From Clostridium sp. (GTDB taxonomy: Bacteria > Bacillota > Clostridia > Clostridiales > Clostridiaceae): a DNA stretch of 37,288 nt. The notes under the pieces were generated by a model that saw only the letters and a program-made list of their open reading frames with translations, did not search any database and was not told where the DNA came from. Positions 7,190-16,151 of the stretch are shown here, piece by piece. Position 1 is the stretch's first letter. Every line of letters starts with the position of its first letter. The DNA is taken from contig NZ_JAENWM010000036.1 of assembly GCF_016650035.1 (NCBI RefSeq), positions 1 through 37,288 of the forward strand. Direction: 5' to 3'. The position numbers were made by a program, and so were the translations under genes.

Positions 7190-9589
7190 TTAGTGAATCT
7201 GTCCTAAGTATTTATTTTTTAAATATTCTACTTTCCCTTGATAATGCTTTAAGTATTCCTCTAAAAAATCATAGTATTCTTTATTATTTAGCATCACAAC
7301 TGAATGCTTACCGTAGAATTCTTCATAAGAACCCCTAACTAAGACTAACATCCTTTCTTTAAGCTGGCAATCTACTATATCTTCTGCAAACTCTAAATCC
7401 CCTTGAAATTCAGGCTTAACTATTAGGATTACAGCTAATCTATCCAAATAATAATTATATAAGGGGGTCACTAGTTTAGACAGCAATAACCTATTTCGTC
7501 TTTTCCATACTTTTATAATTCTCATTAAAATAAATAATATTATTGTAGTTAATATAAGTGCTACCCTAAGCTGATTATCCGATAAAGCTATGGACTTATT
7601 TCCTCCTTCTACTGAATCTATACCATCTATTTTATTTTGCGGGTCACGAATAGATGTTATATCCTTGCCTTCACTATCTGGATTACTTATCTGCTTCTCC
7701 TTAAGCTCCTTTAATTTTCTTTGCACCTCTTCTGAGGGCGTAGGGGATGCATCTACTATTGTCCACATATTTGAATATTCAAATGCTCCAAGTACTACTT
7801 CACCCCAAGCATGAGCATCAGAATTAGAAACACTATATAATCCACTTTCATCTTTTTTACTGGGAGTTTTAAATCCCTCTGCATATCTTGCAGGAACTCC
7901 GGCTATCCTACACATTACAGTCATTGCCGTATTAAAATAAGTACAATATCCTTTTTTTTCTTCGAACAAAAAATAGTCAATAAACTCGCTTCCCTCTGGT
8001 ATAACTGAAACTTCCAAATCATATGAATAATTTTCAGTTAAATACTTTTTAATTTCAAGTACCTTTTCTATGCTAGTTTTGGAATCTTTTATGATTTCAA
8101 AGACCAAATCATAAGTCCTTTTAGAAATATTATCTGGAACCTGGAGATACTCACCATATTCCATTAATACTTTAATATTTAGCCCATTATATTCATATGA
8201 AAATTTGTCTTGCATTATAGAAGTTTTATTGATATCTATATTTATATTCCTAGATTTAGGCTGCAAATAGTAATTCATAGGTCCATTAGATTGACTTTGA
8301 GGTACAAAACTTCGCACACCACTTGTGGCAAGGTCAAGGTTAAGGTCATTGACATTTAGTAAGATTTTTTCACTATAATCTCTCACATCTTCGATAGTAT
8401 AAATCGCTTCACTATATTCATAAAAGTCTACATCATAGGGTGTTGTAACTGCTTTTTCGCTTATAATTATAGGAGTTCTATCATAAACAAATGCACTCTG
8501 AACATTACTTACATTAAATGCAAAGTTAGGTACAAATATTGTATTTGTTTTAAATTTTTTATCTGGATATATTTTTAAGGATTTTACGTCCATTTCTCTA
8601 TTCATTCCGAACTGTTCATAATACATCTTTCCCTCGCTTGATTTTTTAAAATAAGTTTCATTAGATTGAGTCCATTTTTTTCCATCATAAAAATCTTTAA
8701 CGTTGCCCTTTAAATAATATGGCTTATCACTTTTAACCTTAAAAACTTCCTCATAATTTAATGAAATAGGTCCACCTAAACTTGTATCATTACCACTATA
8801 CCCAGATGTAGATAAACTAAAGCTATCTTTATTAGGTTCAGAGGTTTCAGATGTTTTAGAAGCAAATTCGTTTTTAAAATAGTTACCAACTTTATCGAAT
8901 TCTTTACCTTTATATTCTTGTGGTAACATAGTAGCTATTTTAGAGATTAATATTGCTATTATAACCCCGTAAATTAAAATGTAACTGAATTTATCATCAT
9001 GGGAAACATTTACTCCAGCATCCTTATACTTCTGTATACTTTTAATGTAGCTTATAATAATATAAGTAAACGAAGATATAAAAATGTATATGAACAAATA
9101 ATCTTTAACAACAACATAGGACCTTGAATACCATAATCCAATAACTACCGCAAGAGATACTATCAAAATAAAATTTTTCATAAATTTAAAAGTTATCCAT
9201 AAAATCAAAGCAATAATTAAAGGAATTCCGAAAGTTAGTAGGCGCCTATATTGATAAAAATATGTAATGGATCCCTCGTATATAAGGTCATTTAGAATTA
9301 GGATATTATCAAAAAAATATATATTAAATAATTTTCCTAAAGCCTCAATGTTGTTAAGATAATAGGCAGTTCCCATACTAATAACAAGCAATGTAAATAG
9401 AAACAAAAAAAATGTTTTTCTGGTTAATGAATTGCAAAAGAAGTAAATTAGAATTCCTATTATAAATAATAAGCTTGTAATTTCATAATTGAAATCTTTA
9501 ATATGAATACCCTCTTGTAAAAGCCTTAGGATAAGGTTAAAGTTTATAAAAATAAAAATTATATATATGATTTTTTCCTTCATCCACAT
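7190..9589 (-). CDS. TgpA-like membrane protein with transglutaminase-like domain
   Basis: A 799-residue integral membrane protein. Residues 1-220 hold about seven hydrophobic helices (TgpA N-terminal type), 280-520 an extracellular stretch, and 530-620 the transglutaminase core. Its catalytic triad can be read as Cys549 (KGYCTYFNTA), His593 (DAHAWGEV) and Asp613 (TIVDASPTP). One more helix (about 668-690) is followed by a C-terminal cytoplasmic DUF4129-like region. The family is thought to act as a cell-surface peptidase or crosslinker; substrate unknown. It is the third gene of a MoxR-DUF58-transglutaminase operon. AGGTGA overlaps the DUF58 stop and lies six bases before this ATG, indicating translational coupling. 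Confidence 0.9.
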   Translation of the reverse strand: MWMKEKIIYIIFIFINFNLILRLLQEGIHIKDFNYEITSLLFIIGILIYFFCNSLTRKTFFLFLFTLLVISMGTAYYLNNIEALGKLFNIYFFDNILILNDLIYEGSITYFYQYRRLLTFGIPLIIALILWITFKFMKNFILIVSLAVVIGLWYSRSYVVVKDYLFIYIFISSFTYIIISYIKSIQKYKDAGVNVSHDDKFSYILIYGVIIAILISKIATMLPQEYKGKEFDKVGNYFKNEFASKTSETSEPNKDSFSLSTSGYSGNDTSLGGPISLNYEEVFKVKSDKPYYLKGNVKDFYDGKKWTQSNETYFKKSSEGKMYYEQFGMNREMDVKSLKIYPDKKFKTNTIFVPNFAFNVSNVQSAFVYDRTPIIISEKAVTTPYDVDFYEYSEAIYTIEDVRDYSEKILLNVNDLNLDLATSGVRSFVPQSQSNGPMNYYLQPKSRNINIDINKTSIMQDKFSYEYNGLNIKVLMEYGEYLQVPDNISKRTYDLVFEIIKDSKTSIEKVLEIKKYLTENYSYDLEVSVIPEGSEFIDYFLFEEKKGYCTYFNTAMTVMCRIAGVPARYAEGFKTPSKKDESGLYSVSNSDAHAWGEVVLGAFEYSNMWTIVDASPTPSEEVQRKLKELKEKQISNPDSEGKDITSIRDPQNKIDGIDSVEGGNKSIALSDNQLRVALILTTIILFILMRIIKVWKRRNRLLLSKLVTPLYNYYLDRLAVILIVKPEFQGDLEFAEDIVDCQLKERMLVLVRGSYEEFYGKHSVVMLNNKEYYDFLEEYLKHYQGKVEYLKNKYLGQIH

Positions 9590-9595
9590 CGTTTT

Positions 9596-10777
9596 TCACC
9601 TTTTCTCTATGATTTCCTTAAAATTAATACATTCAATCCCTATGTTTTTAAGGATATCTATATTTCTAACAAAATTTGCATTTCTAAATCCATTCAAGAT
9701 ATTACCGTAATAAAACACATTAACTTTGTACCCCCTTCCCTTTAAATTCACAATCAAATTTCTTAGGTTATCATCAATAGCTATACTGACAATTATTATT
9801 GAATTTCCACTAGGTACATGTTGTAAATTTGATTTTATATAGCTAGCGAATTCGAAAGTTCCATCACTTTTGCATTTTAATAAGTACTCCATGAATCCTA
9901 GAAAATCTTCTTTTGACTCCACTTTTATGTTTTTTTGATGCTTTGAATGTATAAATAACCTGGTTTTAATTCTATTAATCATCATATATTTTGCTAGTGA
10001 TGCGGAGAAGTCAACCATATTTTCCTCTATAACGCCGTTAGAATTATTAAGCAAATTATCCCTATGCATATTTATAAATATTTTGCATTTTTCCCCTGAA
10101 ACCATATCAAAATTTTTAACATACAGTTCTCCATGCTTTGCACTTAGTTTCCAGTGTACCCTCTTAAGATTATCTCCTGTATTATACTTTCTAATGCTTT
10201 TAATAAATGTTAAATCATCAATCCCACTTTTGCTATTAACAATATTTCCATAATCATCTTGCCCTCTTCTTAAGTCAGAGTCACGCAACTTATATACCTT
10301 AGGATATACTGTGATATTAAGTTTATTATGTATATTTTTTACCAATCTTAAAATACAAAACAAGTCATTTGCAGTAACAGATATATTCCCAAAATCATAA
10401 ATTCCCCTTTTAGTAAAAGTAATTTCGTTATTAATCCATTTTCTACCCTTCCCCCCTAAAAAAATCAAGTCACCATGGTACCCCTCTATAAATCCCCCTA
10501 ATATTTTACTTTCCACGTAAACATAAGGTGTGGGCAACATCCCTAAATTCACTACTGCTATTTTAATATTTGTTTTATCAGAAACATTAAAAACCACCTT
10601 GTCATATTCAAATTTAGCATGCAAACTCCTCTTAACTATAAGCATGTAAATTATTCCAAGGACTATGGTAACAGTGAACACATAAAATATCGAATATGGC
10701 AAATTACCTCCTGAAATATAAGCAAAAACGAAAGCAACTATACATAAAAAAAGTATCTTTTTATTTATCACAATCAT
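9596..10777 (-). CDS. DUF58 family membrane protein
   Basis: 393 residues. Two N-terminal membrane helices (about 6-22 and 28-48) are followed by a cytoplasmic or surface domain carrying the DUF58 signature RKYNTGDNLKRVHWKLSAKH (196-215) and LYVKNFD (218-224). The C-terminal half resembles a von Willebrand A-like fold. It is usually found with a MoxR ATPase and a TgpA-like transglutaminase, exactly the arrangement here. The start ATG comes one base after the MoxR stop, with AAGGTGAG inside the end of the MoxR gene. The molecular role of the family is not established; MoxR partners are proposed to remodel or activate such proteins. Confidence 0.9.
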   Translation of the reverse strand: MIVINKKILFLCIVAFVFAYISGGNLPYSIFYVFTVTIVLGIIYMLIVKRSLHAKFEYDKVVFNVSDKTNIKIAVVNLGMLPTPYVYVESKILGGFIEGYHGDLIFLGGKGRKWINNEITFTKRGIYDFGNISVTANDLFCILRLVKNIHNKLNITVYPKVYKLRDSDLRRGQDDYGNIVNSKSGIDDLTFIKSIRKYNTGDNLKRVHWKLSAKHGELYVKNFDMVSGEKCKIFINMHRDNLLNNSNGVIEENMVDFSASLAKYMMINRIKTRLFIHSKHQKNIKVESKEDFLGFMEYLLKCKSDGTFEFASYIKSNLQHVPSGNSIIIVSIAIDDNLRNLIVNLKGRGYKVNVFYYGNILNGFRNANFVRNIDILKNIGIECINFKEIIEKR

Positions 10778-10778
10778 A

Positions 10779-11720
10779 CTATCTCACCTTGGGAACTTGA
10801 ATTGTTTTTAAAATATCTAAAATAATTTGCTGCTCCGTATAATTATTAGCCCTAGCTGATGAAGTTAATGTAACTCTATGACTTAACACAATATTTACGT
10901 TCTCCCTTACATCCTCCGGTATAATATAGTCCCTTCCATTTATAATCGCCGTTGCTTGAGCAACGCGTTGCAATGCTAAGGATGCTCTTATGCTTCCACC
11001 GAGAAGTATAAAACTATTATCCCTCGTTGCATTAACTATTTTAACTATATACTGATTTAATTCCCTTTCCACATGTACCAATCTAACTTTTTTTTGTAAA
11101 TATATAATATCTTCACCTGTAGCCACTGCCTCTAATTCTTCAATAGGATTATTTTCCCTATATAAATCTAATATATCCACTTCAGCCTCTGATCTTGGAT
11201 ATCCTATTCTAACTTTAATCATAAATCTATCTAATTGTGCCTCCGGTAAGGAAAAAGTGCCTTCATATTCTATAGGATTTTCCGTTGCTAAAACTAAAAA
11301 AGGTTCTTTTAGTTTATATGTAATTCCACCTTCTGTAATTTGTTTTTCTTCCATTGCCTCAAGTAATGCAGACTGTGTTTTAGGTGATGTTCTATTTATC
11401 TCATCAGCAAGTACTATGTTAGAAAAAATCGGTCCTTTTTTAAATTCGAACTCACATGTTTTTTGACTGTATATAGAAACACCTAGAATATCTGAAGGCA
11501 AAAGATCTGGTGTAAATTGAATTCTATTATTGGATAAATTTAATGACTTTGATAAGGCTTTTATAAGCGTGGTCTTTCCTACCCCTGGGACATCTTCGAT
11601 TAATATATGACCATTAGCTAGGACTCCTTTTAATATATTATATATTTGAGGCTTCTTTCCTAGAATTACTTTTTCTATGTTAATTGCAATCTTATCTATT
11701 AATTCCACTTCTTTTGTCAT
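10779..11720 (-). CDS. MoxR family AAA+ ATPase
   Basis: A 313-residue cytoplasmic AAA+ ATPase of typical MoxR length. Walker A is EDVPGVGKTT (residues 42-51), Walker B is VLADEINR (103-110), sensor 1 is ATENPIEYEGTFSLPEAQLD (about 150-169), and the arginine-finger region is RFMIKVRIGYP. It is the first gene of the MoxR-DUF58-transglutaminase operon and is proposed to act as a chaperone on its partners. AAGGAG lies about nine bases before the ATG. The 226-base gap upstream holds the terminator of the next gene and presumably the operon promoter; I could not pick the promoter with confidence. Confidence 0.94.
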   Translation of the reverse strand: MTKEVELIDKIAINIEKVILGKKPQIYNILKGVLANGHILIEDVPGVGKTTLIKALSKSLNLSNNRIQFTPDLLPSDILGVSIYSQKTCEFEFKKGPIFSNIVLADEINRTSPKTQSALLEAMEEKQITEGGITYKLKEPFLVLATENPIEYEGTFSLPEAQLDRFMIKVRIGYPRSEAEVDILDLYRENNPIEELEAVATGEDIIYLQKKVRLVHVERELNQYIVKIVNATRDNSFILLGGSIRASLALQRVAQATAIINGRDYIIPEDVRENVNIVLSHRVTLTSSARANNYTEQQIILDILKTIQVPKVR

Positions 11721-11869
11721 AATATCCGCTCCTTCACCGTACTTTAGGCTATAAACACTCTATAATTCTAGTATTTACATAATATCATGTTTTAGATTAA
11801 TTATCCATTAATTCAATTATTAACTTGCACATTATATTCTATGATGACCAAGATAAAATAAGCGTATAT

Positions 11870-11911
11870 AATAAAAAACATAACGTTAATTAAAACGTTA
11901 TGTTTTTTATT
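11870..11911 (-). terminator. Terminator of the VanW-domain gene (possibly bidirectional)
   Basis: AATAAAAAACATAACGTT pairs with AACGTTATGTTTTTTATT around a short AT loop; A and T tracts flank it on both sides, so it could act in either direction. It lies 36 bases past the stop of the minus-strand VanW-domain gene. Confidence 0.8.
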
Positions 11912-11946
11912 ATATATTGAAATTTAGGTCTATGCTGGTTTTATGT

Positions 11947-13362
11947 TTATAGTAGTGGTTCCACTACTGGTGGTGTCACTACCGGAGGTGTTACAACCGG
12001 AGGTTGCACAACTGGTTTTTTCTTAGTGCCCACCTTAATAATTCCATTAATAACTCTGTAGGTATCATTATTTATAACCTGAGTATCAATTAATTTACCA
12101 CTTTCATAAACTTTTCTTGTGACTTTAACTTTATATCCAGGATAACCCTTTTTAATAATTTCTTTTTCGCCCTCGTACTTAGTTGAATCTTTTATTATTT
12201 CTGTTTTTGGTTGAGTAGTTTGAAGCGTTTCAGTTGAAATACTATAAGTTCTTTTAGTTAATGTCGAATTAGAATAAATATTAAATGAAACTTTTTTGTT
12301 TGATGTGTAACCTTCAATAAATATTGGATACTTTAGTGTATTCTTAAATTTATAATCAAGATTGCCATAATCAACTGTGGCATCTTGTCCTTTTGGGACA
12401 TAATGAGAAGGAAATGTATGATGAATTCTTTCTACAGACATAAGTTCAGTTTCAAGGATTGCATTGTATAGAGTAGAAGAAGTTTGGCATATTCCGCCAC
12501 CAATTCCTTGTTCTAGTTTATCTCCTATAATTATTCCTGCATCTTGGTATCCACTTGCTACTGTTCTTTGTCCTACAACCCCATTAAAACTAAATACATC
12601 TCCTGGCATTAATAGAGTCCCATTTATACTTTTAGTTGATAAATCTATATTTGTTGATCTACCTGCTGCTGATGTTGCAAAGCTTGTAGTGTAGCTTGAT
12701 ATTTTTTTATCTATTGTTTTTAAAGTAGCTGCTGTTACTTTAGGAGGAGTTTCATCTACAGGAGCCTCAATACTTATAGTATCTTCAGAAAGAACACCAT
12801 TAATTTTACTCTTAATTTCACTTTTTAATTTATCTGAATCTAACTTCTTACCAATAACATCATTGGTAACATTAAACTTTCCACTACTAACCATTTTTAT
12901 TGTTGCATTTACAGCCTCTTTATTTGTATCTTTAGCTATTTCCTCTATCATTTCGCCAACAGCTTTATCATTATATTCGAATTTTAGCTCTATTTGCGTT
13001 TCAACAGGATTTTTTATAGCTTTATATCTTTGATACATATTCATATCACTTCCATAACTAACAGCCTGTTCTATAGCTTCATCAATATTGTACTTTGCAT
13101 CTAGCATTGAATAGTCTAAGGTATATTTTTTCTCTCCCTGTACTATGTCAATTTTTTTCTTAATCACTTGACTAGAATACTTGTCCACAATTATTTTTTG
13201 GGCCTCAGCCTTAGTTTTACCTGTTAAATCCTCATTTTCTATCTTTACTGAAGGTAAAATCAAAGAATCCCATTTTTTAACTTTAGCATAAGAATAAGTA
13301 GTAAATATTGCTGTGCTTAATAAAAATATAACTCCTACTATTATAATTGCTTTTTTTCTCAT
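11947..13362 (-). CDS. VanW/G5 domain exported cell-wall protein
   Basis: 471 residues. One N-terminal membrane helix (5-25) anchors an extracellular protein. A PG_binding_4-like region covers about 40-210, and the VanW domain about 225-365, with PGDVFSFNGVVGQR (253-266), GIGGGICQTSSTLYNA (286-301) and HHTFPSHYVP (314-323). A G5 domain covers about 370-445, followed by a proline-rich tail with VVTPPVVTPPVV (456-467). It probably binds or remodels peptidoglycan; the VanW domain's activity is unproven and vancomycin resistance should not be inferred. AAGGAGATTTAT precedes the ATG. It is monocistronic between two terminators. The 283-base gap after its start shows no gene. Confidence 0.9.
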   Translation of the reverse strand: MRKKAIIIVGVIFLLSTAIFTTYSYAKVKKWDSLILPSVKIENEDLTGKTKAEAQKIIVDKYSSQVIKKKIDIVQGEKKYTLDYSMLDAKYNIDEAIEQAVSYGSDMNMYQRYKAIKNPVETQIELKFEYNDKAVGEMIEEIAKDTNKEAVNATIKMVSSGKFNVTNDVIGKKLDSDKLKSEIKSKINGVLSEDTISIEAPVDETPPKVTAATLKTIDKKISSYTTSFATSAAGRSTNIDLSTKSINGTLLMPGDVFSFNGVVGQRTVASGYQDAGIIIGDKLEQGIGGGICQTSSTLYNAILETELMSVERIHHTFPSHYVPKGQDATVDYGNLDYKFKNTLKYPIFIEGYTSNKKVSFNIYSNSTLTKRTYSISTETLQTTQPKTEIIKDSTKYEGEKEIIKKGYPGYKVKVTRKVYESGKLIDTQVINNDTYRVINGIIKVGTKKKPVVQPPVVTPPVVTPPVVEPLL

Positions 13363-13596
13363 ATAAATCTCCTTTTCACTCCTCCGTATTATACTACATC
13401 CAAACTTTTAATACTATATACTTTTCCATTTATATAGTATTTTTAATTTATCTACATATTATTTTATAGGTATATAATTAATTTAAAAACATCACCATTA
13501 TTTTATCACAATTTAACGTTATTAGAAATATATTAAAAATTTTTTTAATTTTAGTCATATAAATTTTACTTTTAGTCGAAATTTATATTTTTCTAT

Positions 13597-13647
13597 AAAA
13601 AACTAAGCAGTAATCTCTATTATTATTAGAAATTACTGCTTAGTTTT
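13597..13647 (-). terminator. Terminator of sleB
   Basis: AAAACTAAGCAGTAAT pairs with ATTACTGCTTAGTTTT; the minus strand continues with TTTTTTATAG. The stem reaches into the stop codon of sleB. A good intrinsic terminator. Confidence 0.8.
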
Positions 13648-14362
13648 AGCTACAAAATCTATGTTTACCAATTACTTTTATAAGTGTCTTTGACCATATC
13701 CACTTATTAGTAGCTGTTGCAGGATTAAAATAAAATACAGCACCAGAAGATGGGTCCCAGCCATTTAGCGCATCTCTAGCAGCTTTTAAAGAGTTCGGTT
13801 GCATTTCCGAATTTATTTGCCCATCTACTATCGCTGTGAATGCGCCTGGTTGGTAGATTACTCCTGCTATTGTAGATGGAAATCTTGCATCTCTTGTTCT
13901 ATTTAAAATTACTGCTCCAACAGCAACTTGCCCTTCATAGGGTTCTCCTCTAGCCTCACCATTTATGAGGAGTGCCAATAAATCCACATCTTTACTATTT
14001 GTTACGTTTTGGCTAGAAGCCGTTCCACTAGAAGTTGACGTTCCCGCTGAAATACCCATAGCTGAAAGTGTTTGTTTTCCTGCAATTCCATCTACCTTTA
14101 ATCCATTATTTCTTTGGAAATACTTAACGGAAAGGTAAGTATTATAGCCATATATTCCATCCACAGCATCCTTATGATATCCCCAGTTTTTTAATTTAGT
14201 TTGAATTTCTTTAACCTGTTCACCTCGCGCACCATATTTATAGACCTGCGCCATAGCTTTCATACTAGAAATATTAAAATATATTTCACTTGAAAAGTAT
14301 GCAATTAAAATTATCATAACTACAGCGCTGCATCTTTTGATTAAATGTTTTTTATTCTTCAA
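13646..14362 (-). CDS. sleB: Spore cortex-lytic enzyme SleB
   Basis: 238 residues. An N-terminal hydrophobic export or anchor segment (13-27) is followed by a PG_binding_1 domain (about 42-104, with DGIYGYNTYLSVKYFQ and DGIAGKQTL). A Ser/Thr-rich linker (106-122) leads to the hydrolase_2/SleB catalytic domain (126-238), with the presumed catalytic Glu136 in NGEARGEPYEGQ and the motifs AVGAVILNR and FYFNP. It is a lytic transglycosylase that cuts cortex peptidoglycan with muramic-delta-lactam during germination. The start is TTG at 14360-14362 with GAGGAGG eight bases upstream. No ypeB follows it, which is common in clostridia. A sporulation-type promoter candidate lies just upstream. Confidence 0.93.
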   Translation of the reverse strand: MKNKKHLIKRCSAVVMIILIAYFSSEIYFNISSMKAMAQVYKYGARGEQVKEIQTKLKNWGYHKDAVDGIYGYNTYLSVKYFQRNNGLKVDGIAGKQTLSAMGISAGTSTSSGTASSQNVTNSKDVDLLALLINGEARGEPYEGQVAVGAVILNRTRDARFPSTIAGVIYQPGAFTAIVDGQINSEMQPNSLKAARDALNGWDPSSGAVFYFNPATATNKWIWSKTLIKVIGKHRFCS

Positions 14363-14408
14363 ATGTATTCCTCCTCAAAAAAAAATATATATCTTTCATT
14401 AACAGTAT

Positions 14409-14438
14409 TAGTTTGTTCTAGTTTACAAAAAAAATACA
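14409..14438 (-). promoter_or_regulatory. Possible sigma-G/sigma-F promoter of sleB
   Basis: On the minus strand TGTATT (14433-14438) and CAAACTA (14409-14415) are separated by 17 bases. They resemble the forespore consensus TGNATA / CATWMTA with one mismatch in each element. The start point would fall about 40 bases before the ribosome binding site. It overlaps the terminator of the upstream gene, so chance is possible. Confidence 0.35.
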
Positions 14439-14479
14439 CTATGTTACTATAATTTAATTTAGTAGCATAGTGTATTTTT
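14432..14479 (-). terminator. Terminator of the MgtE_N/CBS gene
   Basis: AAATACACTATGTTACTA (14432-14449) pairs with TAGTAGCATAGTGTATTT (14460-14477), followed on the minus strand by TTTTTTTTG. It overlaps the stop codon region of the upstream gene. Confidence 0.8.
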
Positions 14480-15740
14480 ATATAATTTTTTTAAGTTTTC
14501 TTTTCCATCTAGGTGACAGTAATTCTTCAATTATATCATTCATAATTACTATTCCGCATAACTTTTCATCTTCGTCAACTACAGGTAAAGATATTAAATC
14601 ATATTTAAGCGCTAATTCCACAGCATCCTCAATATCTTGGCAATCTTTTATTTTAATAACTGTATCGTCCATAATGTCTTCTAGTTTCTGTTGTGGGTTT
14701 GACAACACTAAATTTCTTAGTGAAATAAATCCTTGAAGTTTTTCATCTTCATCTATAATATAAATATAATGTATTACCTCATCTTCAGGCTTAAGCTCCC
14801 TTAGAATTTCAATAGTCTCAAAAGCTGTAATATTAACATTAAAAGAGATAAAATCTTTATTCATTATGCTTCCAACAACTTCATCTTCATAATTCATAAG
14901 ATTTCTGATTTCCTCTTCATCCTCTTTGTTAAAGTTTAAAAGGATTTTTTCTGCATCAATTTCCTTCATTTCATCTAAAATATCAGCAATTTCATCATTG
15001 GGCATTTCCTCTAAAATCTCTTGTGCTCTCATATTATTTATAGTACTTAAAATATCCGCTTGAATCTCTGGTTGTAATGCTTCTAAGGTATCAGCAGCCA
15101 AATCTTTATCTAAGCTCTCGAAAATTTTGTTTCGAGCCTCAGTATCTAGCCCCTCTAAGATATCCGCAAGATCTGCTGGATGGAGCTTAGTTAATTTACC
15201 ATAAGGTTCTGTTAGTTTTAAACTATTCTCTACCATCTCTAAAGATTGAACACTTTCCCAGGTTATACTATTCTCTCTAGGTTTTCTGCCTAATATATCA
15301 TAAAAAGCTCTGACTAAACCATCTAATTTATATTTTCTAGCAACAGCTATAATACCAGATTCTACTGTTACAACTCTTATTTCTCCGGCAACCTTATTCA
15401 TAGTTAAATCATTAACTTTAACCACTTTTTTACCGTTAACATCGACTATTTGTTTGTTTAATAGATTTTTAGATAAAAGGTAAGAAAATTTTCTAGGAAT
15501 TATATCTTTTACTCCTCTTACTCTTATAGTTAGACCTTTATCCGCTTTAAATATCTCAATATTTCTAAATTCATAATTAAAAATTTCTCCGCCCTTTTTA
15601 ATTTTATACCCTATAACTCTTGGATATCCTTGATCAGTTGTAACATAAATATCATACAACTTACCAATACTGTCATCAAGCTCATCAAACACTTTTTGAT
15701 TTAGTATTTTACTTAGATAAAACACTGAAACTCTTTCCAT
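14478..15740 (-). CDS. Soluble PRC-barrel / MgtE_N / CBS-pair protein without channel
   Basis: A 420-residue cytoplasmic protein. The N-terminus (1-150) contains PRC-barrel-like repeats (SVFYLSKILNQKVFDE, GYPRVIGYKI). The middle (about 180-290) is the MgtE intracellular N domain, with LHPADLADILEGLD and EEMPNDEIADILDEM. The C-terminus is a CBS pair (about 295-410, MNKDFISFNVNITAFE and LPVVDEDEKLCGIVIMNDI). It lacks the five-helix Mg2+ channel of MgtE, so it may sense Mg2+ or nucleotides and act on a separate transporter; similar proteins often accompany NRAMP-type genes, none of which is seen here. I start at the ATG at 15738-15740 because GGGAGGAATATCT precedes it; an in-frame ATG 45 bases upstream lacks a site. 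Confidence 0.85.
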   Translation of the reverse strand: MERVSVFYLSKILNQKVFDELDDSIGKLYDIYVTTDQGYPRVIGYKIKKGGEIFNYEFRNIEIFKADKGLTIRVRGVKDIIPRKFSYLLSKNLLNKQIVDVNGKKVVKVNDLTMNKVAGEIRVVTVESGIIAVARKYKLDGLVRAFYDILGRKPRENSITWESVQSLEMVENSLKLTEPYGKLTKLHPADLADILEGLDTEARNKIFESLDKDLAADTLEALQPEIQADILSTINNMRAQEILEEMPNDEIADILDEMKEIDAEKILLNFNKEDEEEIRNLMNYEDEVVGSIMNKDFISFNVNITAFETIEILRELKPEDEVIHYIYIIDEDEKLQGFISLRNLVLSNPQQKLEDIMDDTVIKIKDCQDIEDAVELALKYDLISLPVVDEDEKLCGIVIMNDIIEELLSPRWKRKLKKII

Positions 15741-15819
15741 AGATATTCCTCCCATTATACAGAGAAATATCAAAATATAATCCACAGCTAATTGATTTTT
15801 AACCTCAATTAAAACTATA

Positions 15820-15906
15820 TCAATTTCTAATATTAGAATCTCTCTGCATATTCATATTAAATTTTAAAATTGATTTTGACCTTCTACTCGGAGGGCCATT
15901 TTCCAT
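15820..15906 (-). CDS. Possible 28-residue basic peptide
   Basis: A short frame upstream of the MgtE_N/CBS gene: ATG at 15904-15906, stop TGA at 15820-15822, reading MENGPPSRRSKSILKFNMNM then QRDSNIRN. AGGTGGTGA, one mismatch from the full anti-SD complement, lies six bases before the start. The peptide is rich in Arg, Lys, Asn and Ser and has no membrane segment. It ends 79 bases before the start of the next gene, so it could be a leader peptide or an independent small protein. I do not recognise it. The rest of the 15741-16151 gap is AT-rich and shows nothing else. Confidence 0.4.
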   Translation of the reverse strand: MENGPPSRRSKSILKFNMNMQRDSNIRN

Positions 15907-16151
15907 TTATTTCACCACCTATAAGATATATGCTTAAGTATTAACTCATTTCTATGAGATTTTTATTCAAAATAATATTCTCTCTATATAATTATATTAT
16001 AAACACTTCAAAATGCAACTAAAAATGAGAAATTCGACATTTTAGGGTCACACTTTATATTTTAAATTTTTATAGTTCATATTTTTTAATAATTATGTTA
16101 CTATTATTAGGTATAGAAAGAATAAAACAACTGATTTATTTGGAGGTACAT

